Origin: an uncultured Lachnospiraceae bacterium
GTDB lineage: Bacteria > Bacillota > Clostridia > Lachnospirales > Lachnospiraceae
Length of the DNA: 64,000 nt
Direction of reading: 5' to 3'
Assembly (NCBI GenBank): GCA_945919075.1
Contig: CAMEIX010000002.1
Span: forward strand, 1-64,000
Shown piece after piece: positions 31,774 to 41,466 of this stretch. A program made the position numbers and the translations under genes. The notes under the pieces are model-generated. The model was not told where the DNA came from. It saw nothing but the letters and a program-made list of their open reading frames with translations, and ran no database searches. How positions within the stretch are numbered: position 1 is the stretch's first letter; the number at the start of each line of letters is the position of its first letter.

Positions 31774-33369
31774 GTGGCAGAAAATTATGCAAGTGAAATA
31801 AACAGAAGACGAACCTTTGCGATTATCTCGCATCCCGATGCAGGTAAGACTACATTGACGGAAAAGTTCCTTTTATACGGTGGTGCCATCAATCTGGCAG
31901 GTAGCGTAAAGGGAAAGGCAACGGCGAGACATGCTGTTTCGGACTGGATGGAAATTGAAAAGGAGAGAGGTATTTCTGTAACATCTTCCGTTTTACAGTT
32001 TGAATACGACGGATTCTGTATCAATATTCTGGATACACCGGGACATCAGGACTTCTCGGAAGATACCTATCGTACGCTTATGGCAGCAGATTCCGCAGTC
32101 ATGGTGATTGACGCATCCAAGGGTGTGGAGGCACAGACCAGAAAACTATTCAAGGTCTGTGTCATGCGTAAAATTCCGATTTTTACTTTTATTAATAAAA
32201 TGGACCGGGATGCCAACGACACTTTTGAACTTTTGGATGAAATAGAAAAGGAGCTTGGGATTGCAACCTGCCCCGTGAACTGGCCCATTGGCAGCGGTAA
32301 AGGTTTTAAGGGAGTTTATGACAGGGAAAAGAATTCGGTTTTCCTGTATTCCGATACCGAAAAAGGTACCAAAGAAGGAGAAACTACGGCAGTTTCCCTG
32401 GATGACAGTGAAAAACTGATTTCCATCATCGGCGAGGAAGCTTATGGGAAGCTTACGGATGAGATTGAACTTCTGGACGGAGCAAGTGCGGAGTTTAATC
32501 TGGAGGAGGTACGAAGCGGGGATTTGACACCGGTATTTTTCGGTTCGGCCCTTACCAATTTTGGCGTGGAAGATTTCCTGCAGCACTTTTTACAGATGAC
32601 CACCACACCTCTTGCAAGAAAAGCAGATGTGGGGATGATTGATCCTGTGGAGAATGAATTTTCGGCATTTGTTTTTAAGATTCAGGCGAATATGAACAAA
32701 GCACACAGAGACCGTGTGGCATTTATGAGAATCTGTTCCGGCAAATTCGATGCCAGCATGGAAGTACGCCATGTACAGGGGGACAAGGTTATGCGCCTTT
32801 CCCAGCCCCAGCAGATTATGGCGGACGAGCGTAAGATTTTAAACGAGGCCTATGCGGGGGATATTATCGGCGTTTTTGATCCCGGAATCTTTTCTATCGG
32901 AGATACTCTCTGCATGCCGAAACAAAAGATCCAGTACGAGGGAATTCCTACCTTCGCTCCGGAGCATTTCGCAAGAGTGCGCCAGGTGGATACCATGAAG
33001 CGAAAGCAGTTTATCAAAGGCGTTACGCAGATTGCACAGGAAGGTGCCATTCAGATATTCCAGGAATTCAATACCGGTCTGGAAGAGGTTATCGTAGGGG
33101 TGGTCGGCGTATTGCAGTTTGATGTTCTGAAATATCGTCTGAATAATGAGTACAATGTGGAAATCCGCCTGGAGCCGCTTCCCTATGAGCATATCCGCTG
33201 GATTGAGAATAAGGATATTGACATGAAGAAACTGACAGGAACCTCTGACATGAAAAAAATTCAGGATTTAAAGGGGAACCCGTTGCTTTTATTCGTAAAT
33301 TCCTGGAGCGTTGGCATGACCCTGGAGAGAAACGAGGGACTCATTCTTTCCGAATTCGGCCGAAATTAA
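31774..33369 (+). CDS. prfC: Peptide chain release factor 3
   Basis: 531 residues from a GTG at 31774, preferred because TTTGGAGGAAA lies 10 bases upstream; the longer frame reaches into deoB. RF3 is a GTPase that removes RF1/RF2 from the ribosome after termination. G1 is HPDAGKTT (20-27), G2 lies in ERGISVTSS, G3 is DTPGHQDF and G4 is NKMD. Domains II and III follow and match the family length. Start and motifs look intact. Confidence 0.95.
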   Translation: MAENYASEINRRRTFAIISHPDAGKTTLTEKFLLYGGAINLAGSVKGKATARHAVSDWMEIEKERGISVTSSVLQFEYDGFCINILDTPGHQDFSEDTYRTLMAADSAVMVIDASKGVEAQTRKLFKVCVMRKIPIFTFINKMDRDANDTFELLDEIEKELGIATCPVNWPIGSGKGFKGVYDREKNSVFLYSDTEKGTKEGETTAVSLDDSEKLISIIGEEAYGKLTDEIELLDGASAEFNLEEVRSGDLTPVFFGSALTNFGVEDFLQHFLQMTTTPLARKADVGMIDPVENEFSAFVFKIQANMNKAHRDRVAFMRICSGKFDASMEVRHVQGDKVMRLSQPQQIMADERKILNEAYAGDIIGVFDPGIFSIGDTLCMPKQKIQYEGIPTFAPEHFARVRQVDTMKRKQFIKGVTQIAQEGAIQIFQEFNTGLEEVIVGVVGVLQFDVLKYRLNNEYNVEIRLEPLPYEHIRWIENKDIDMKKLTGTSDMKKIQDLKGNPLLLFVNSWSVGMTLERNEGLILSEFGRN

Positions 33370-33387
33370 TGATTAAGTGAGGATATT

Positions 33388-34569
33388 GTGGTTAAAGTAA
33401 AATCTTTGATTAGATTGTGTGTTTTCCTGACAGTCTGTATTCTGGCAGGTAGTTTCCCCGGGGCATGTGCTCTGCCGGGGGATGAAGCAGCTAACCATTA
33501 CAGTGCGTCTGAGCGTAAGCGCCAGATGCAGGCGGAAGATACTTCCTCCTGGTACTATTATAGTATGTTGACGGCAAAAGAAAGAATCTGGTATGAGGAT
33601 ATCTACCTGACGCTTAAAAATATGGAAACGGACAGGGAATTGTATCCGGGAAATATTGCGGACATTGGCATAGACGGGCTGGAGCGGATTTTTCAGTGCG
33701 TGATGGGAGACCATCCGGAAATTTTCTATGTGGACGGTTATACCTATGCGCATTATTCCAGAGGCGGCAAAGTTATTAAAATTACGTATTCGGGAAATTA
33801 TACGATGGACCGGGATACCAAGAATGTCACGGAAGCCAAATTAAAAAGCAGGGCGAATTATATTCTGGCGGATTTAAAAGAAGATGCGACGGATTATGAA
33901 AAGGTCCGGTTCGTATACGAATATGTAATCCGGCATACCACGTATGAAAGAGATTCCGTGGATAATCAGAATATCTGCTCCGTGCTGTTACACGGCAAAT
34001 CGGTGTGTCAGGGATATGCCAAAACGGTGCAGTATCTGCTGCTTTTATGCGGTGTGGATTCGACCTTGGTAACCGGAACCGTTTATAATGGGGAAGGACA
34101 TGCGTTAAATCTGGTGAAGATAGACGGGGAATATTATTATGTGGATGCAACCTGGGGAGATGCTTCCTACCAGTCGGAAGCGACAGGAGAAGAAGTGAGT
34201 TATCTTCCTGCCATCAATTATGAGTATCTGTGTGTGGATACGGACACCATTGAACTGACACATAAACTGGACAGTCCGGTGCCGTTGCCGGACTGTAAAG
34301 CAAAGTCGGCTAATTATTATGTCATGGAGGGAGCTTACTTCACGGAATATGATGAGGATACTCTAAAGGCTTACATCCAAAAGCAAAAGGATTTGAACAA
34401 AAAGGAAATCGGCATGAAATGTGCTGACCTTGGGACCTATCAGACATTTTATCAGGAGTTGATTGGCAAGCAAAAGATTTTTTCCTATTTGAGCGGTAAT
34501 GAGAAAAAAGTGGCGTATTCCACGGATGACCGTAAGTATTCCCTGACTTTTTGGCTTGTGAATGAATAG
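33388..34569 (+). CDS. Secreted transglutaminase-like protein
   Basis: 393 residues from a GTG at 33388. A signal peptide (LIRLCVFLTVCILAGSFPGACA) is followed by an unassigned helical region and a transglutaminase-core domain. The catalytic triad is visible: Cys207 in SVCQGYA, His238 in GHALNL and Asp253 in VDATW. Such proteins act as cysteine proteases or transglutaminases at the cell surface; the substrate is unknown. The C-terminal 110 residues are basic and show no known motif. It follows prfC by 18 bp and is followed by a strong promoter, so it ends its unit. Confidence 0.85.
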   Translation: MVKVKSLIRLCVFLTVCILAGSFPGACALPGDEAANHYSASERKRQMQAEDTSSWYYYSMLTAKERIWYEDIYLTLKNMETDRELYPGNIADIGIDGLERIFQCVMGDHPEIFYVDGYTYAHYSRGGKVIKITYSGNYTMDRDTKNVTEAKLKSRANYILADLKEDATDYEKVRFVYEYVIRHTTYERDSVDNQNICSVLLHGKSVCQGYAKTVQYLLLLCGVDSTLVTGTVYNGEGHALNLVKIDGEYYYVDATWGDASYQSEATGEEVSYLPAINYEYLCVDTDTIELTHKLDSPVPLPDCKAKSANYYVMEGAYFTEYDEDTLKAYIQKQKDLNKKEIGMKCADLGTYQTFYQELIGKQKIFSYLSGNEKKVAYSTDDRKYSLTFWLVNE

Positions 34570-34584
34570 GGCATGTGCTATAAT
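34556..34584 (+). promoter_or_regulatory. Strong promoter of the yqhY-nusB-xse-dxs-recN operon
   Basis: TTGTGA (34556-34561), 17 bp ending in TGC (extended -10), TATAAT (34579-34584). It overlaps the end of the transglutaminase gene. No terminator is seen until 43677, so it could drive ten genes. Confidence 0.75.
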
Positions 34585-34618
34585 TGTATAAGCAGTTTAG
34601 AATTGGAGGTATTTTAGG

Positions 34619-34996
34619 ATGGAAGAAAAAAATACTTATGTATTACAGGATGATGAAAATATTGGCGCAGTACAGATTGCCGATGACGTGGTTTCCATGA
34701 TTGCCAGCCTTGCGGTTCATGAAGTGGAAGGCGTGGAAGCGTGTGCAGAAAATATGGCAACCGAATTAATGGGAAAGGTTGGCATAAAGAGTGCGATTAA
34801 AGGCGCCAAAGTAGACATTTTTGAAAAACGTGTGGCAGTGGATGTTTTTGTAAATATTGAATACGGCTACAACATTCCCGTAACCTGCAGAAAAGTGCAG
34901 GAAAAGGTGAAATCCGCCATCGAAAATATGACAGGATTGGAAGTAACCGATGTGAATGTGCGGGTTGCTGCAGTGAAGATGGTAAAGAATAAGTAG
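34619..34996 (+). CDS. Asp23/Gls24-family protein (YqhY-like)
   Basis: 125 residues. The family pattern runs from GAVQIADDVVSMIASLAVHEVEGV to KVQEKVKSAIENMTGLEV and ends VNVRVAAVKM. In Bacillus the YqhY protein is encoded beside nusB and influences acetyl-CoA carboxylase; here too it precedes nusB, though no acc gene is nearby. TTGGAGGTATTTTAGG precedes the ATG. Likely a cytosolic protein; its exact role is uncertain. Confidence 0.88.
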   Translation: MEEKNTYVLQDDENIGAVQIADDVVSMIASLAVHEVEGVEACAENMATELMGKVGIKSAIKGAKVDIFEKRVAVDVFVNIEYGYNIPVTCRKVQEKVKSAIENMTGLEVTDVNVRVAAVKMVKNK

Positions 34997-35012
34997 GATT
35001 GGACAGTATACT

Positions 35013-35426
35013 ATGGGAAGAAGAGAATTAAGAGAGCAGATATTCCTTTTGTTATTCCGCGTGGAATTCAATGATCCTTCCGAAATGCCCACGCAGCTTC
35101 AGATGTTTTTTGAAACCGATAATTATGAAGATGAAGCGGTAAAATGGACGGAAAAGGATACCACCTATATTAAGGACAAGTATAACAGGATTATGGAATG
35201 TCTTCCGGAACTGGATAAGGCACTGAATGAGAAATCAGAGAACTGGGATATCAGCCGTATGGGTAAGGTGGAACTGACCATTTTAAGACTGGCTGCTTAT
35301 GAGATTCTGAAGGACGAGGATGTTCCCGCCAGTGTGGCCATCAATGAGGCAGTGGAGATTGCAAAGAAATTCGGCCAGGATGGGTCAGGAGCATTTGTAA
35401 ATGCAATTCTTGCAAAATTTGTATAG
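35013..35426 (+). CDS. nusB: Transcription antitermination protein NusB
   Basis: 137 residues. NusB binds boxA RNA with S10 in rRNA antitermination. The typical start RRELREQIFLLLFRVEF and end DVPASVAINEAVEIAKKFGQDGSGAFVNAILAKF are present. It lies 16 bp after the Asp23 gene and 6 bp before xseA, in the usual Firmicute order. Confidence 0.95.
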   Translation: MGRRELREQIFLLLFRVEFNDPSEMPTQLQMFFETDNYEDEAVKWTEKDTTYIKDKYNRIMECLPELDKALNEKSENWDISRMGKVELTILRLAAYEILKDEDVPASVAINEAVEIAKKFGQDGSGAFVNAILAKFV

Positions 35427-35432
35427 GGCTCG

Positions 35433-36692
35433 GTGATTAAGATTCAAAACATATATACGGTAACACAAGTAAATGCTTATATTAAAAATATGTTCACGCA
35501 GGATTTTATGTTGCAGGCTTTGTCCGTAAGAGGCGAGGTGAGTAACTGCAAATATCATTCCTCTGGACATATTTATTTTACGTTAAAGGACCCGAAGGGT
35601 ACCATGGCATGCGTCATGTTTGCAGGCAATCGTAATGGGCTTACATTTACCCTGAAAGAGGGAATGCAGGTGGTGGTAAGCGGTACCGTGGATGTCTACG
35701 AGCGGGACGGGAAGTACCAGATGTATGCCCGGAAGATTGTACAGGACGGTATCGGGGGTCTGTATGAAAAATTTGAGGAATTAAAAAGAGAATTGGAGGA
35801 ACGGGGCATGTTTGCGGCAGAGTACAAACGACCCGTTCCAAAGTATATAAAAACCCTTGGGGTGGTAACGGCACCCACAGGAGCGGCTGTCCGGGATATT
35901 ATCAATGTGGCAACCAGGAGAAATCCCTTTATCCGTATCATTTTATATCCTGCCATTGTGCAGGGGGAAGCGGCTCCGGCAAGTATCGTAAACGGAATAC
36001 GTGCCATGGAGAGACAGGATGTGGATGTTATCATTGTGGGACGTGGCGGGGGGGCCTTAGAGGATCTTTGGGCGTTCAATGAGGAGGTAGTGGCACAGGC
36101 CATTTTTGACTGTGAAATTCCTGTCATTTCCGCAGTCGGTCATGAAACGGATACGACAATTGCGGATTTTGTTTCGGATTTGCGGGCACCCACACCTTCT
36201 GCAGCGGCGGAGCTTTCCGTTTATGATTATTTTCAGGTAGAAGAGAACCTGAGAAAGTATGAAGAATTATTGAGCCGGCAGATGAGGAATCAGATTCGGA
36301 TAAAGAGGGAATATGCGGAACGTTTGCGGCTGAATCTGGAAAATAAAAATCCGCTTCATATCCTCAGGGAAAGAAAGACCACCCTTCTTCGCCAGGAAGA
36401 AAGAATGGAACACAGAATCCGGGAAATCCTTACAATGCGGAAAACCCGTTTGCAGGTTTTATTAGAGCAGTTTAAGGGGATTTCCCCACTGAATAAATTA
36501 AGTCAGGGTTATTCTTATGTGGAAATGGACGGAAAGGCAGTGAAGAGTACGGGACAGGTAAAGCCCGGAAATGCACTCACTATTCACGTAACGGACGGAA
36601 CCATCGAAGCAGTGGTAAGTAAGAAAACCCCCTTGCCGGAAAGACGCGGCGGAAAGGCAGGAGAACGTGACATTAGAAGAGAAATTTGCTAA
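35433..36692 (+). CDS. xseA: Exodeoxyribonuclease VII large subunit
   Basis: 419 residues from a GTG at 35433. The OB-fold N-terminal domain contains LSVRGEVSNCKYHSSGHIYFTLKD. The catalytic domain includes LGVVTAPTGAAVRDI, IIVGRGGGALEDLWAFNEE and ISAVGHETDTTIADFVSDLRAPTPSAAAE, all family signatures. A coiled region follows. With XseB it degrades single-stranded DNA. The end overlaps xseB by 26 bp. Confidence 0.96.
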   Translation: MIKIQNIYTVTQVNAYIKNMFTQDFMLQALSVRGEVSNCKYHSSGHIYFTLKDPKGTMACVMFAGNRNGLTFTLKEGMQVVVSGTVDVYERDGKYQMYARKIVQDGIGGLYEKFEELKRELEERGMFAAEYKRPVPKYIKTLGVVTAPTGAAVRDIINVATRRNPFIRIILYPAIVQGEAAPASIVNGIRAMERQDVDVIIVGRGGGALEDLWAFNEEVVAQAIFDCEIPVISAVGHETDTTIADFVSDLRAPTPSAAAELSVYDYFQVEENLRKYEELLSRQMRNQIRIKREYAERLRLNLENKNPLHILRERKTTLLRQEERMEHRIREILTMRKTRLQVLLEQFKGISPLNKLSQGYSYVEMDGKAVKSTGQVKPGNALTIHVTDGTIEAVVSKKTPLPERRGGKAGERDIRREIC

Positions 36693-36861
36693 ATTGGATG
36701 ATACAGTGAAGAAAATGGAACAGGAGGACATTACCTTAGAAGAGTCTTTCCGCATATACAAAGAAGGAATGGAACTTCTGAAGGAATGCAACGAAGAAAT
36801 AGACAGGGTGGAGAAGCAGGTCCTTGTAATCAATGCAAAGGGTGAATTGGAAGAGTTTTAA
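36667..36861 (+). CDS. xseB: Exodeoxyribonuclease VII small subunit
   Basis: 64 residues from a GTG with AGGAG upstream, nested in the 3' end of xseA. The family pattern FAKLDDTVKKMEQEDITLEESFRIYKEGMEL is clear. It is the coiled-coil partner that stabilises XseA, and the overlap suggests coupled, balanced translation. Confidence 0.94.
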   Translation: MTLEEKFAKLDDTVKKMEQEDITLEESFRIYKEGMELLKECNEEIDRVEKQVLVINAKGELEEF

Positions 36862-36920
36862 GTATTTTTGCAGGGCAGGATACAACCCGGATACAAACTA
36901 AGGACAATATAGGAGAAGGT

Positions 36921-37850
36921 ATGACAGAACAGGCATTATCCATTGAAGAAAGAATTGCAGAAAAGGCATTACGAATTGAGAACTTGATAAAAGAATATCT
37001 TCCTGGGAAGGAAGGATACCATAAGGTTCTTTTGGAATCCATGGAATACAGTGTTTTGGCCGGCGGAAAGAGGCTGCGCCCCATGCTTATGGAGGAAACC
37101 TATCATTTATGTGGCGGAAAAGGAAAGATTGTGGAACCCTTTATGGCAGCAATGGAGATGATACATACCTATTCTCTGGTACATGATGATCTCCCTGCCA
37201 TGGATAATGATGAATACCGCAGAGGGAAAAAGACAACCTGGGCGGTATATGGGGACGGTATGGCGGTTCTTTGCGGAGATGCTCTTTTAAACTATGCATT
37301 TGAAACGGCAATGGGAGCTTTTGACAGTTGTGTATGTGAGGATGTTCCCATGGTGGAACGATATCGGATGGTGGCAGAAGCATTGAAAGTCCTTGCCGCA
37401 AAAGCCGGTGTTCATGGCATGATTGGCGGACAGACGGCGGATGTGGAAGCAGAAAAGGCACAAGAGGTTACGGAGGAGCAATTAACCTTCATTTATGAAC
37501 ATAAAACGGCGGATCTGATTGAGGCCAGTATGATGATTGGTGCCATTCTGGCCGGTGCCGATGAGGGGACCATTGAGAATCTCAAAAAGTGTGCTTACAA
37601 TATCGGAATTGCTTTTCAGATACAGGATGATATCCTGGACATTGAAGGGAAGCAGGAAGTTTTGGGGAAACCCATCGGCAGCGATGAAAAGAACCATAAG
37701 CAGACCTATGTGAGTATTCATGGCATTCAGAAATCGAAAGAGATGGTGCGGAAATTGTCGGACGAGGCGCTGCAGATTTTGAGAGAAACGAACGGAGACA
37801 GTACATTTTTGGAAGAACTGACCGGATATCTGATTCGCAGAGAAAAATAA
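36921..37850 (+). CDS. ispA: Farnesyl (polyprenyl) diphosphate synthase
   Basis: 309 residues of the trans-prenyl synthase family. The first Asp-rich motif is D89-D90-LPAM-D95 and the second is DDILD (236-240), both intact, with GGKRLRPML for diphosphate binding. The length fits FPP or short-chain synthases. It uses IPP made through the DXP pathway, whose first enzyme is encoded next (dxs, 16 bp on). TAGGAGAAGGT precedes the ATG. Confidence 0.93.
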   Translation: MTEQALSIEERIAEKALRIENLIKEYLPGKEGYHKVLLESMEYSVLAGGKRLRPMLMEETYHLCGGKGKIVEPFMAAMEMIHTYSLVHDDLPAMDNDEYRRGKKTTWAVYGDGMAVLCGDALLNYAFETAMGAFDSCVCEDVPMVERYRMVAEALKVLAAKAGVHGMIGGQTADVEAEKAQEVTEEQLTFIYEHKTADLIEASMMIGAILAGADEGTIENLKKCAYNIGIAFQIQDDILDIEGKQEVLGKPIGSDEKNHKQTYVSIHGIQKSKEMVRKLSDEALQILRETNGDSTFLEELTGYLIRREK

Positions 37851-37866
37851 AGAGGAAACAATTGTC

Positions 37867-39720
37867 ATGATTCTGGAACAAATTAAAAAAGAAAATGACA
37901 TAAAGAAAATGGAAAAAGAAGACCTGCCTTTGCTGGCAGAGGAAATCCGGGATTTCCTGATTCAGAAAATCAGTACCACGGGGGGACATCTTGCGTCAAA
38001 TCTGGGTGTGGTAGAGCTTACCATGGCTCTCCATTTGTCCTTGGATTTGCCGGAGGATAAGATTATCTGGGATGTGGGTCACCAGTCCTATACCCACAAG
38101 ATCCTGACAGGAAGAATGGACGGCTTTGATAATCTGCGCGGATTTCACGGTATGAGCGGATTTCCGAAAAGGAACGAAAGTGACTGTGACTGCTTTAATA
38201 CGGGACACAGTTCCACTTCCATTTCGGCAGGTCTGGGACTGGTAAAGGCCAGAGACTTAAACGGGACAAAGGAAACAATTGTTTCGGTCATCGGGGATGG
38301 TTCCCTGACCGGTGGAATGGCGTATGAGGCACTAAACAATGCCTCCGATTTAGAAACCAATTTCATTATCGTACTGAATGACAATAATATGTCTATCGCT
38401 GAAAATGTAGGTGGATTATCCAAGTATTTAAATGAAATCCGTACCGCGGACGGTTACCAGGGACTAAAGGAAGGCGTTTACAATGTCCTAAATAAGAGTG
38501 GAAGCAGTAAGATTATTGATAAAATCAGAAGAATCAAAAGCGGTGTGAAACAACTGGTGATCCCTGGTATGTTTTTTGAGGATATGGGAATCACCTACTT
38601 AGGACCTGTCAACGGTCACGACATTCAGGCAATGCTAAAAGTCATGAAGGAAGCAAAGCGTGTGAAGGGGCCGGTTCTTGTACATGTTCTTACGGAAAAG
38701 GGGAAAGGATATGAACCGGCAGAGAGGCATCCTGCGAGATTTCACGGTGCAGATCCTTTTGATATCGAAACAGGTTTACCTGCCAAAAAGAAAACGGCTT
38801 CCAGTTATACGGATGTATTTTCCACCGTTATGTGCAAACTGGGGGAACGCGAGGAAAAGGTGGTGGCAATTACAGCTGCCATGCCGGACGGAACGGGACT
38901 TAAGCGTTTTCATAATAGGTATCCGGAACGTTTTTTTGATGTAGGGATTGCAGAACAACATGCAGTTACCTTTGCGGCGGGACTTGCAGCCGGAGGGTAC
39001 AAGCCCATTGTAGCAATATACTCCAGTTTTCTGCAAAGAGCCTATGATCAGATTCTGCATGATGTCTGTATCCAGAATCTCCCGGTAGTTTTTGCGGTGG
39101 ATCGTGCCGGTCTGGTGGGAGCGGACGGAGAAACCCATCAGGGCATCTTTGATTTGTCCTACTTATCAGGAATTCCCGGCATACAGGTTCTGGCACCCAA
39201 GAACAAGTGGGAGCTTTCCGATATGATGAAGTATGCGGTGGCATCCGATGGCCCGGTTGCGGTACGTTATCCGAGAGGGGAGGCCTACAGTGGACTAAAG
39301 GATTTCAGGGCACCCATAGAATGCGGCAAAAGCGAATGGATCTGTGAAGGTGGCGGTATTGCACTGATTGCGGTGGGAAGTATGGTGAAGACTGCGGCAG
39401 AGGTAAAGGACATTTTGGATAAAAGCGGACTTCCCTGCAGTATCATCAATGTGAGATTTGTCAAACCCTTCGACACGGAGATGTTAAAAAAAGCAGCGGA
39501 TGAACATGACCTTCTGGTTACCATGGAGGAAAACGTGCTTTCCGGCGGCTTTGGGGAGCATGTCATGGCTTATCTGGAGAATGCGGGATATTCCAAAAAG
39601 TTTCTTCCGATTGCCATTCCGGACAGGTATGTGGAACATGGCAATGTGGAAGCATTAAAGAAAGAACTTGGCATGGATGCGGAAAGTATTGTACAAAGAA
39701 TATTTGATAAACTGGGTTAA
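37867..39720 (+). CDS. dxs: 1-deoxy-D-xylulose-5-phosphate synthase
   Basis: 617 residues, thiamine diphosphate-dependent, committing pyruvate and glyceraldehyde 3-phosphate to isoprenoids. The ThDP motif runs from GDGSLTGGMAYEALNNA to NDNNMSIAENVGGL, and the transketolase middle domain contains DVGIAEQHAVTFAAGLA and DRAGLVGADGETHQG. The catalytic His of the N-domain is in GHQSYTHKILTGR. It lies between ispA and tlyA, a common order in Clostridia. Confidence 0.96.
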   Translation: MILEQIKKENDIKKMEKEDLPLLAEEIRDFLIQKISTTGGHLASNLGVVELTMALHLSLDLPEDKIIWDVGHQSYTHKILTGRMDGFDNLRGFHGMSGFPKRNESDCDCFNTGHSSTSISAGLGLVKARDLNGTKETIVSVIGDGSLTGGMAYEALNNASDLETNFIIVLNDNNMSIAENVGGLSKYLNEIRTADGYQGLKEGVYNVLNKSGSSKIIDKIRRIKSGVKQLVIPGMFFEDMGITYLGPVNGHDIQAMLKVMKEAKRVKGPVLVHVLTEKGKGYEPAERHPARFHGADPFDIETGLPAKKKTASSYTDVFSTVMCKLGEREEKVVAITAAMPDGTGLKRFHNRYPERFFDVGIAEQHAVTFAAGLAAGGYKPIVAIYSSFLQRAYDQILHDVCIQNLPVVFAVDRAGLVGADGETHQGIFDLSYLSGIPGIQVLAPKNKWELSDMMKYAVASDGPVAVRYPRGEAYSGLKDFRAPIECGKSEWICEGGGIALIAVGSMVKTAAEVKDILDKSGLPCSIINVRFVKPFDTEMLKKAADEHDLLVTMEENVLSGGFGEHVMAYLENAGYSKKFLPIAIPDRYVEHGNVEALKKELGMDAESIVQRIFDKLG

Positions 39721-39723
39721 AAG

Positions 39724-40617
39724 ATGAAAGAAAGACTGGATGTTATTTTGGTATCGAACGGATACGCTGTTTCGAGGGAAAAGGCAAAGGCGATCATTAT
39801 GTCCGGAAATGTATTTGTGGACGGTCAGAGAGAAGATAAGGCCGGTACCATGTTTGATACCGATAAAGTGAAAATAGAAGTTAAGGGCGCTACATTAAAA
39901 TATGTCAGCCGCGGCGGCTTAAAGTTAGAGAAAGCGATGACCCATTTTGATTTGCAGCTACAGGATAAGGTATGCATGGATATCGGAGCCTCCACCGGGG
40001 GATTTACGGATTGCATGCTGCAAAACGGTGCATCCAAGGTTTATTCCGTGGATGTGGGCCATGGACAGTTAGACTGGAAACTGCGAAACGATGAACGGGT
40101 GGTCTGTATGGAAAAGACAAATTTCCGTTACATGGTTCCCGGGGATCTTGCAGAGGAACCGGATTTTGCCTCCGTGGATGTTTCGTTTATTTCCCTTACC
40201 AAAATTTTGCTTCCGGCGAGGGCACTTTTAAAGGATGGCGGAGAAATGGTCTGTCTGATTAAGCCGCAGTTTGAGGCCGGACGGGAAAAGGTTGGCAAAA
40301 AGGGGGTTGTCCGGGAACCGGCAGTACATAAAGAAGTGATTGGCAAGGTTATAGATTATGCGGATATGCTGGGATTTCTGGTAAAAGCACTTGATTATTC
40401 TCCAATCAAAGGACCGGAAGGAAATATTGAATATCTTGTATTTCTGGAAATGGATAAAACCAAGGCGGCTCCTACAGCATCCTATACGGAGAAAGAAGCC
40501 GAGGATGCCTTAAAGGAAATCGTGGAAAACAAGAGTGGATTGTCAAACAGGGAAGAATGGCAGCAGGCAATCGGGGAAGTGGTTGCCGGAGCCCATGGGG
40601 AGCTGGATAAGGAATGA
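39724..40617 (+). CDS. tlyA: TlyA-family rRNA methyltransferase / hemolysin A homologue
   Basis: 297 residues: an N-terminal S4 RNA-binding domain (ERLDVILVSNGYAVSREKAKAII) and an FtsJ-like methyltransferase domain with SAM motif DIGASTGGFTDCML. The KPQFEAGREKVGKKGVVREP block is a TlyA marker. In mycobacteria TlyA methylates 16S and 23S rRNA ribose; hemolysin activity is doubtful. The stop overlaps the nadK start (ATGA), so translation is coupled. Confidence 0.93.
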   Translation: MKERLDVILVSNGYAVSREKAKAIIMSGNVFVDGQREDKAGTMFDTDKVKIEVKGATLKYVSRGGLKLEKAMTHFDLQLQDKVCMDIGASTGGFTDCMLQNGASKVYSVDVGHGQLDWKLRNDERVVCMEKTNFRYMVPGDLAEEPDFASVDVSFISLTKILLPARALLKDGGEMVCLIKPQFEAGREKVGKKGVVREPAVHKEVIGKVIDYADMLGFLVKALDYSPIKGPEGNIEYLVFLEMDKTKAAPTASYTEKEAEDALKEIVENKSGLSNREEWQQAIGEVVAGAHGELDKE

Positions 40618-41444
40618 AACATTTTTGTATTTTTACAAACCCCCACAAGGACAGGGACCTTGCGGTAACTAACAAAATAAAGGCATATCTGGAAAGCCGC
40701 CAGATAAAATACAGCCTTCGTATTACGGATGAGGATAACATAAGTGATGAGGCGGATGTCATTTTAGTTCTTGGCGGGGACGGTACCATGTTAAATGCCG
40801 CCAGAGAAATCAAGGGCAGAAAAAATATTCCGCTTTTAGGAATTAATCTTGGTACCCTGGGGTATCTGGCAGAGGTGGAGCCGGATAAGACAAAAGAAGC
40901 CATTGACAAAGTGCTTGCCGGGGAATATGAACTGGAGAGCCGTATGATGATTGGCGGTACCATTTTACGGGCCGGAGAAAAGGTGATAACGGACCGGGCG
41001 CTCAATGATGTGGTAATCCGTAGGGTGGGAACACAACAGGTCATGGTTTTTAACCTCTATGTGAACCGGAAGCTCTTAAATCGTTATCAGGCTGACGGAA
41101 TTATCATCACCACACCCACCGGCTCCACCGGATATAATCTTTCGGCAGGAGGCCCCATTGTGGAGCCCTCCGCAAGACTTTTGGTAGTAACACCGATTTG
41201 TCCGCACACAATGATCCAGAGAAGTATCGTACTGTCGGAAAATGATGTGGTGGAAATTGAAATACCGGCAGGCAGGGAAGGACAGATTCAGAATGCCGTT
41301 GTGAGTTTTGACGGATACGCAGAAGAACTGGTAACAGGTGACAGTGTAAGGATAGTAAAGGCGGATTTTACAACGGATTTTATTAAAATCGGTAAAGCCG
41401 GATTTTTAGAGACCTTACACAGGAAGATGAGCGAAAACAGTTGA
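40614..41444 (+). CDS. nadK: NAD kinase
   Basis: 276 residues. The GGDGT motif (54-58) followed by MLNAAR, the NLGTLGYLAEVE segment and TPTGSTGYNLSAGGPIVEP are diagnostic for NAD kinase, which makes NADP from NAD. No defect is seen. It is cotranscribed with tlyA and argR, as in other Clostridia. Confidence 0.96.
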   Translation: MKHFCIFTNPHKDRDLAVTNKIKAYLESRQIKYSLRITDEDNISDEADVILVLGGDGTMLNAAREIKGRKNIPLLGINLGTLGYLAEVEPDKTKEAIDKVLAGEYELESRMMIGGTILRAGEKVITDRALNDVVIRRVGTQQVMVFNLYVNRKLLNRYQADGIIITTPTGSTGYNLSAGGPIVEPSARLLVVTPICPHTMIQRSIVLSENDVVEIEIPAGREGQIQNAVVSFDGYAEELVTGDSVRIVKADFTTDFIKIGKAGFLETLHRKMSENS

Positions 41445-41466
41445 TTCAGGGAAGGACAATTGGGTT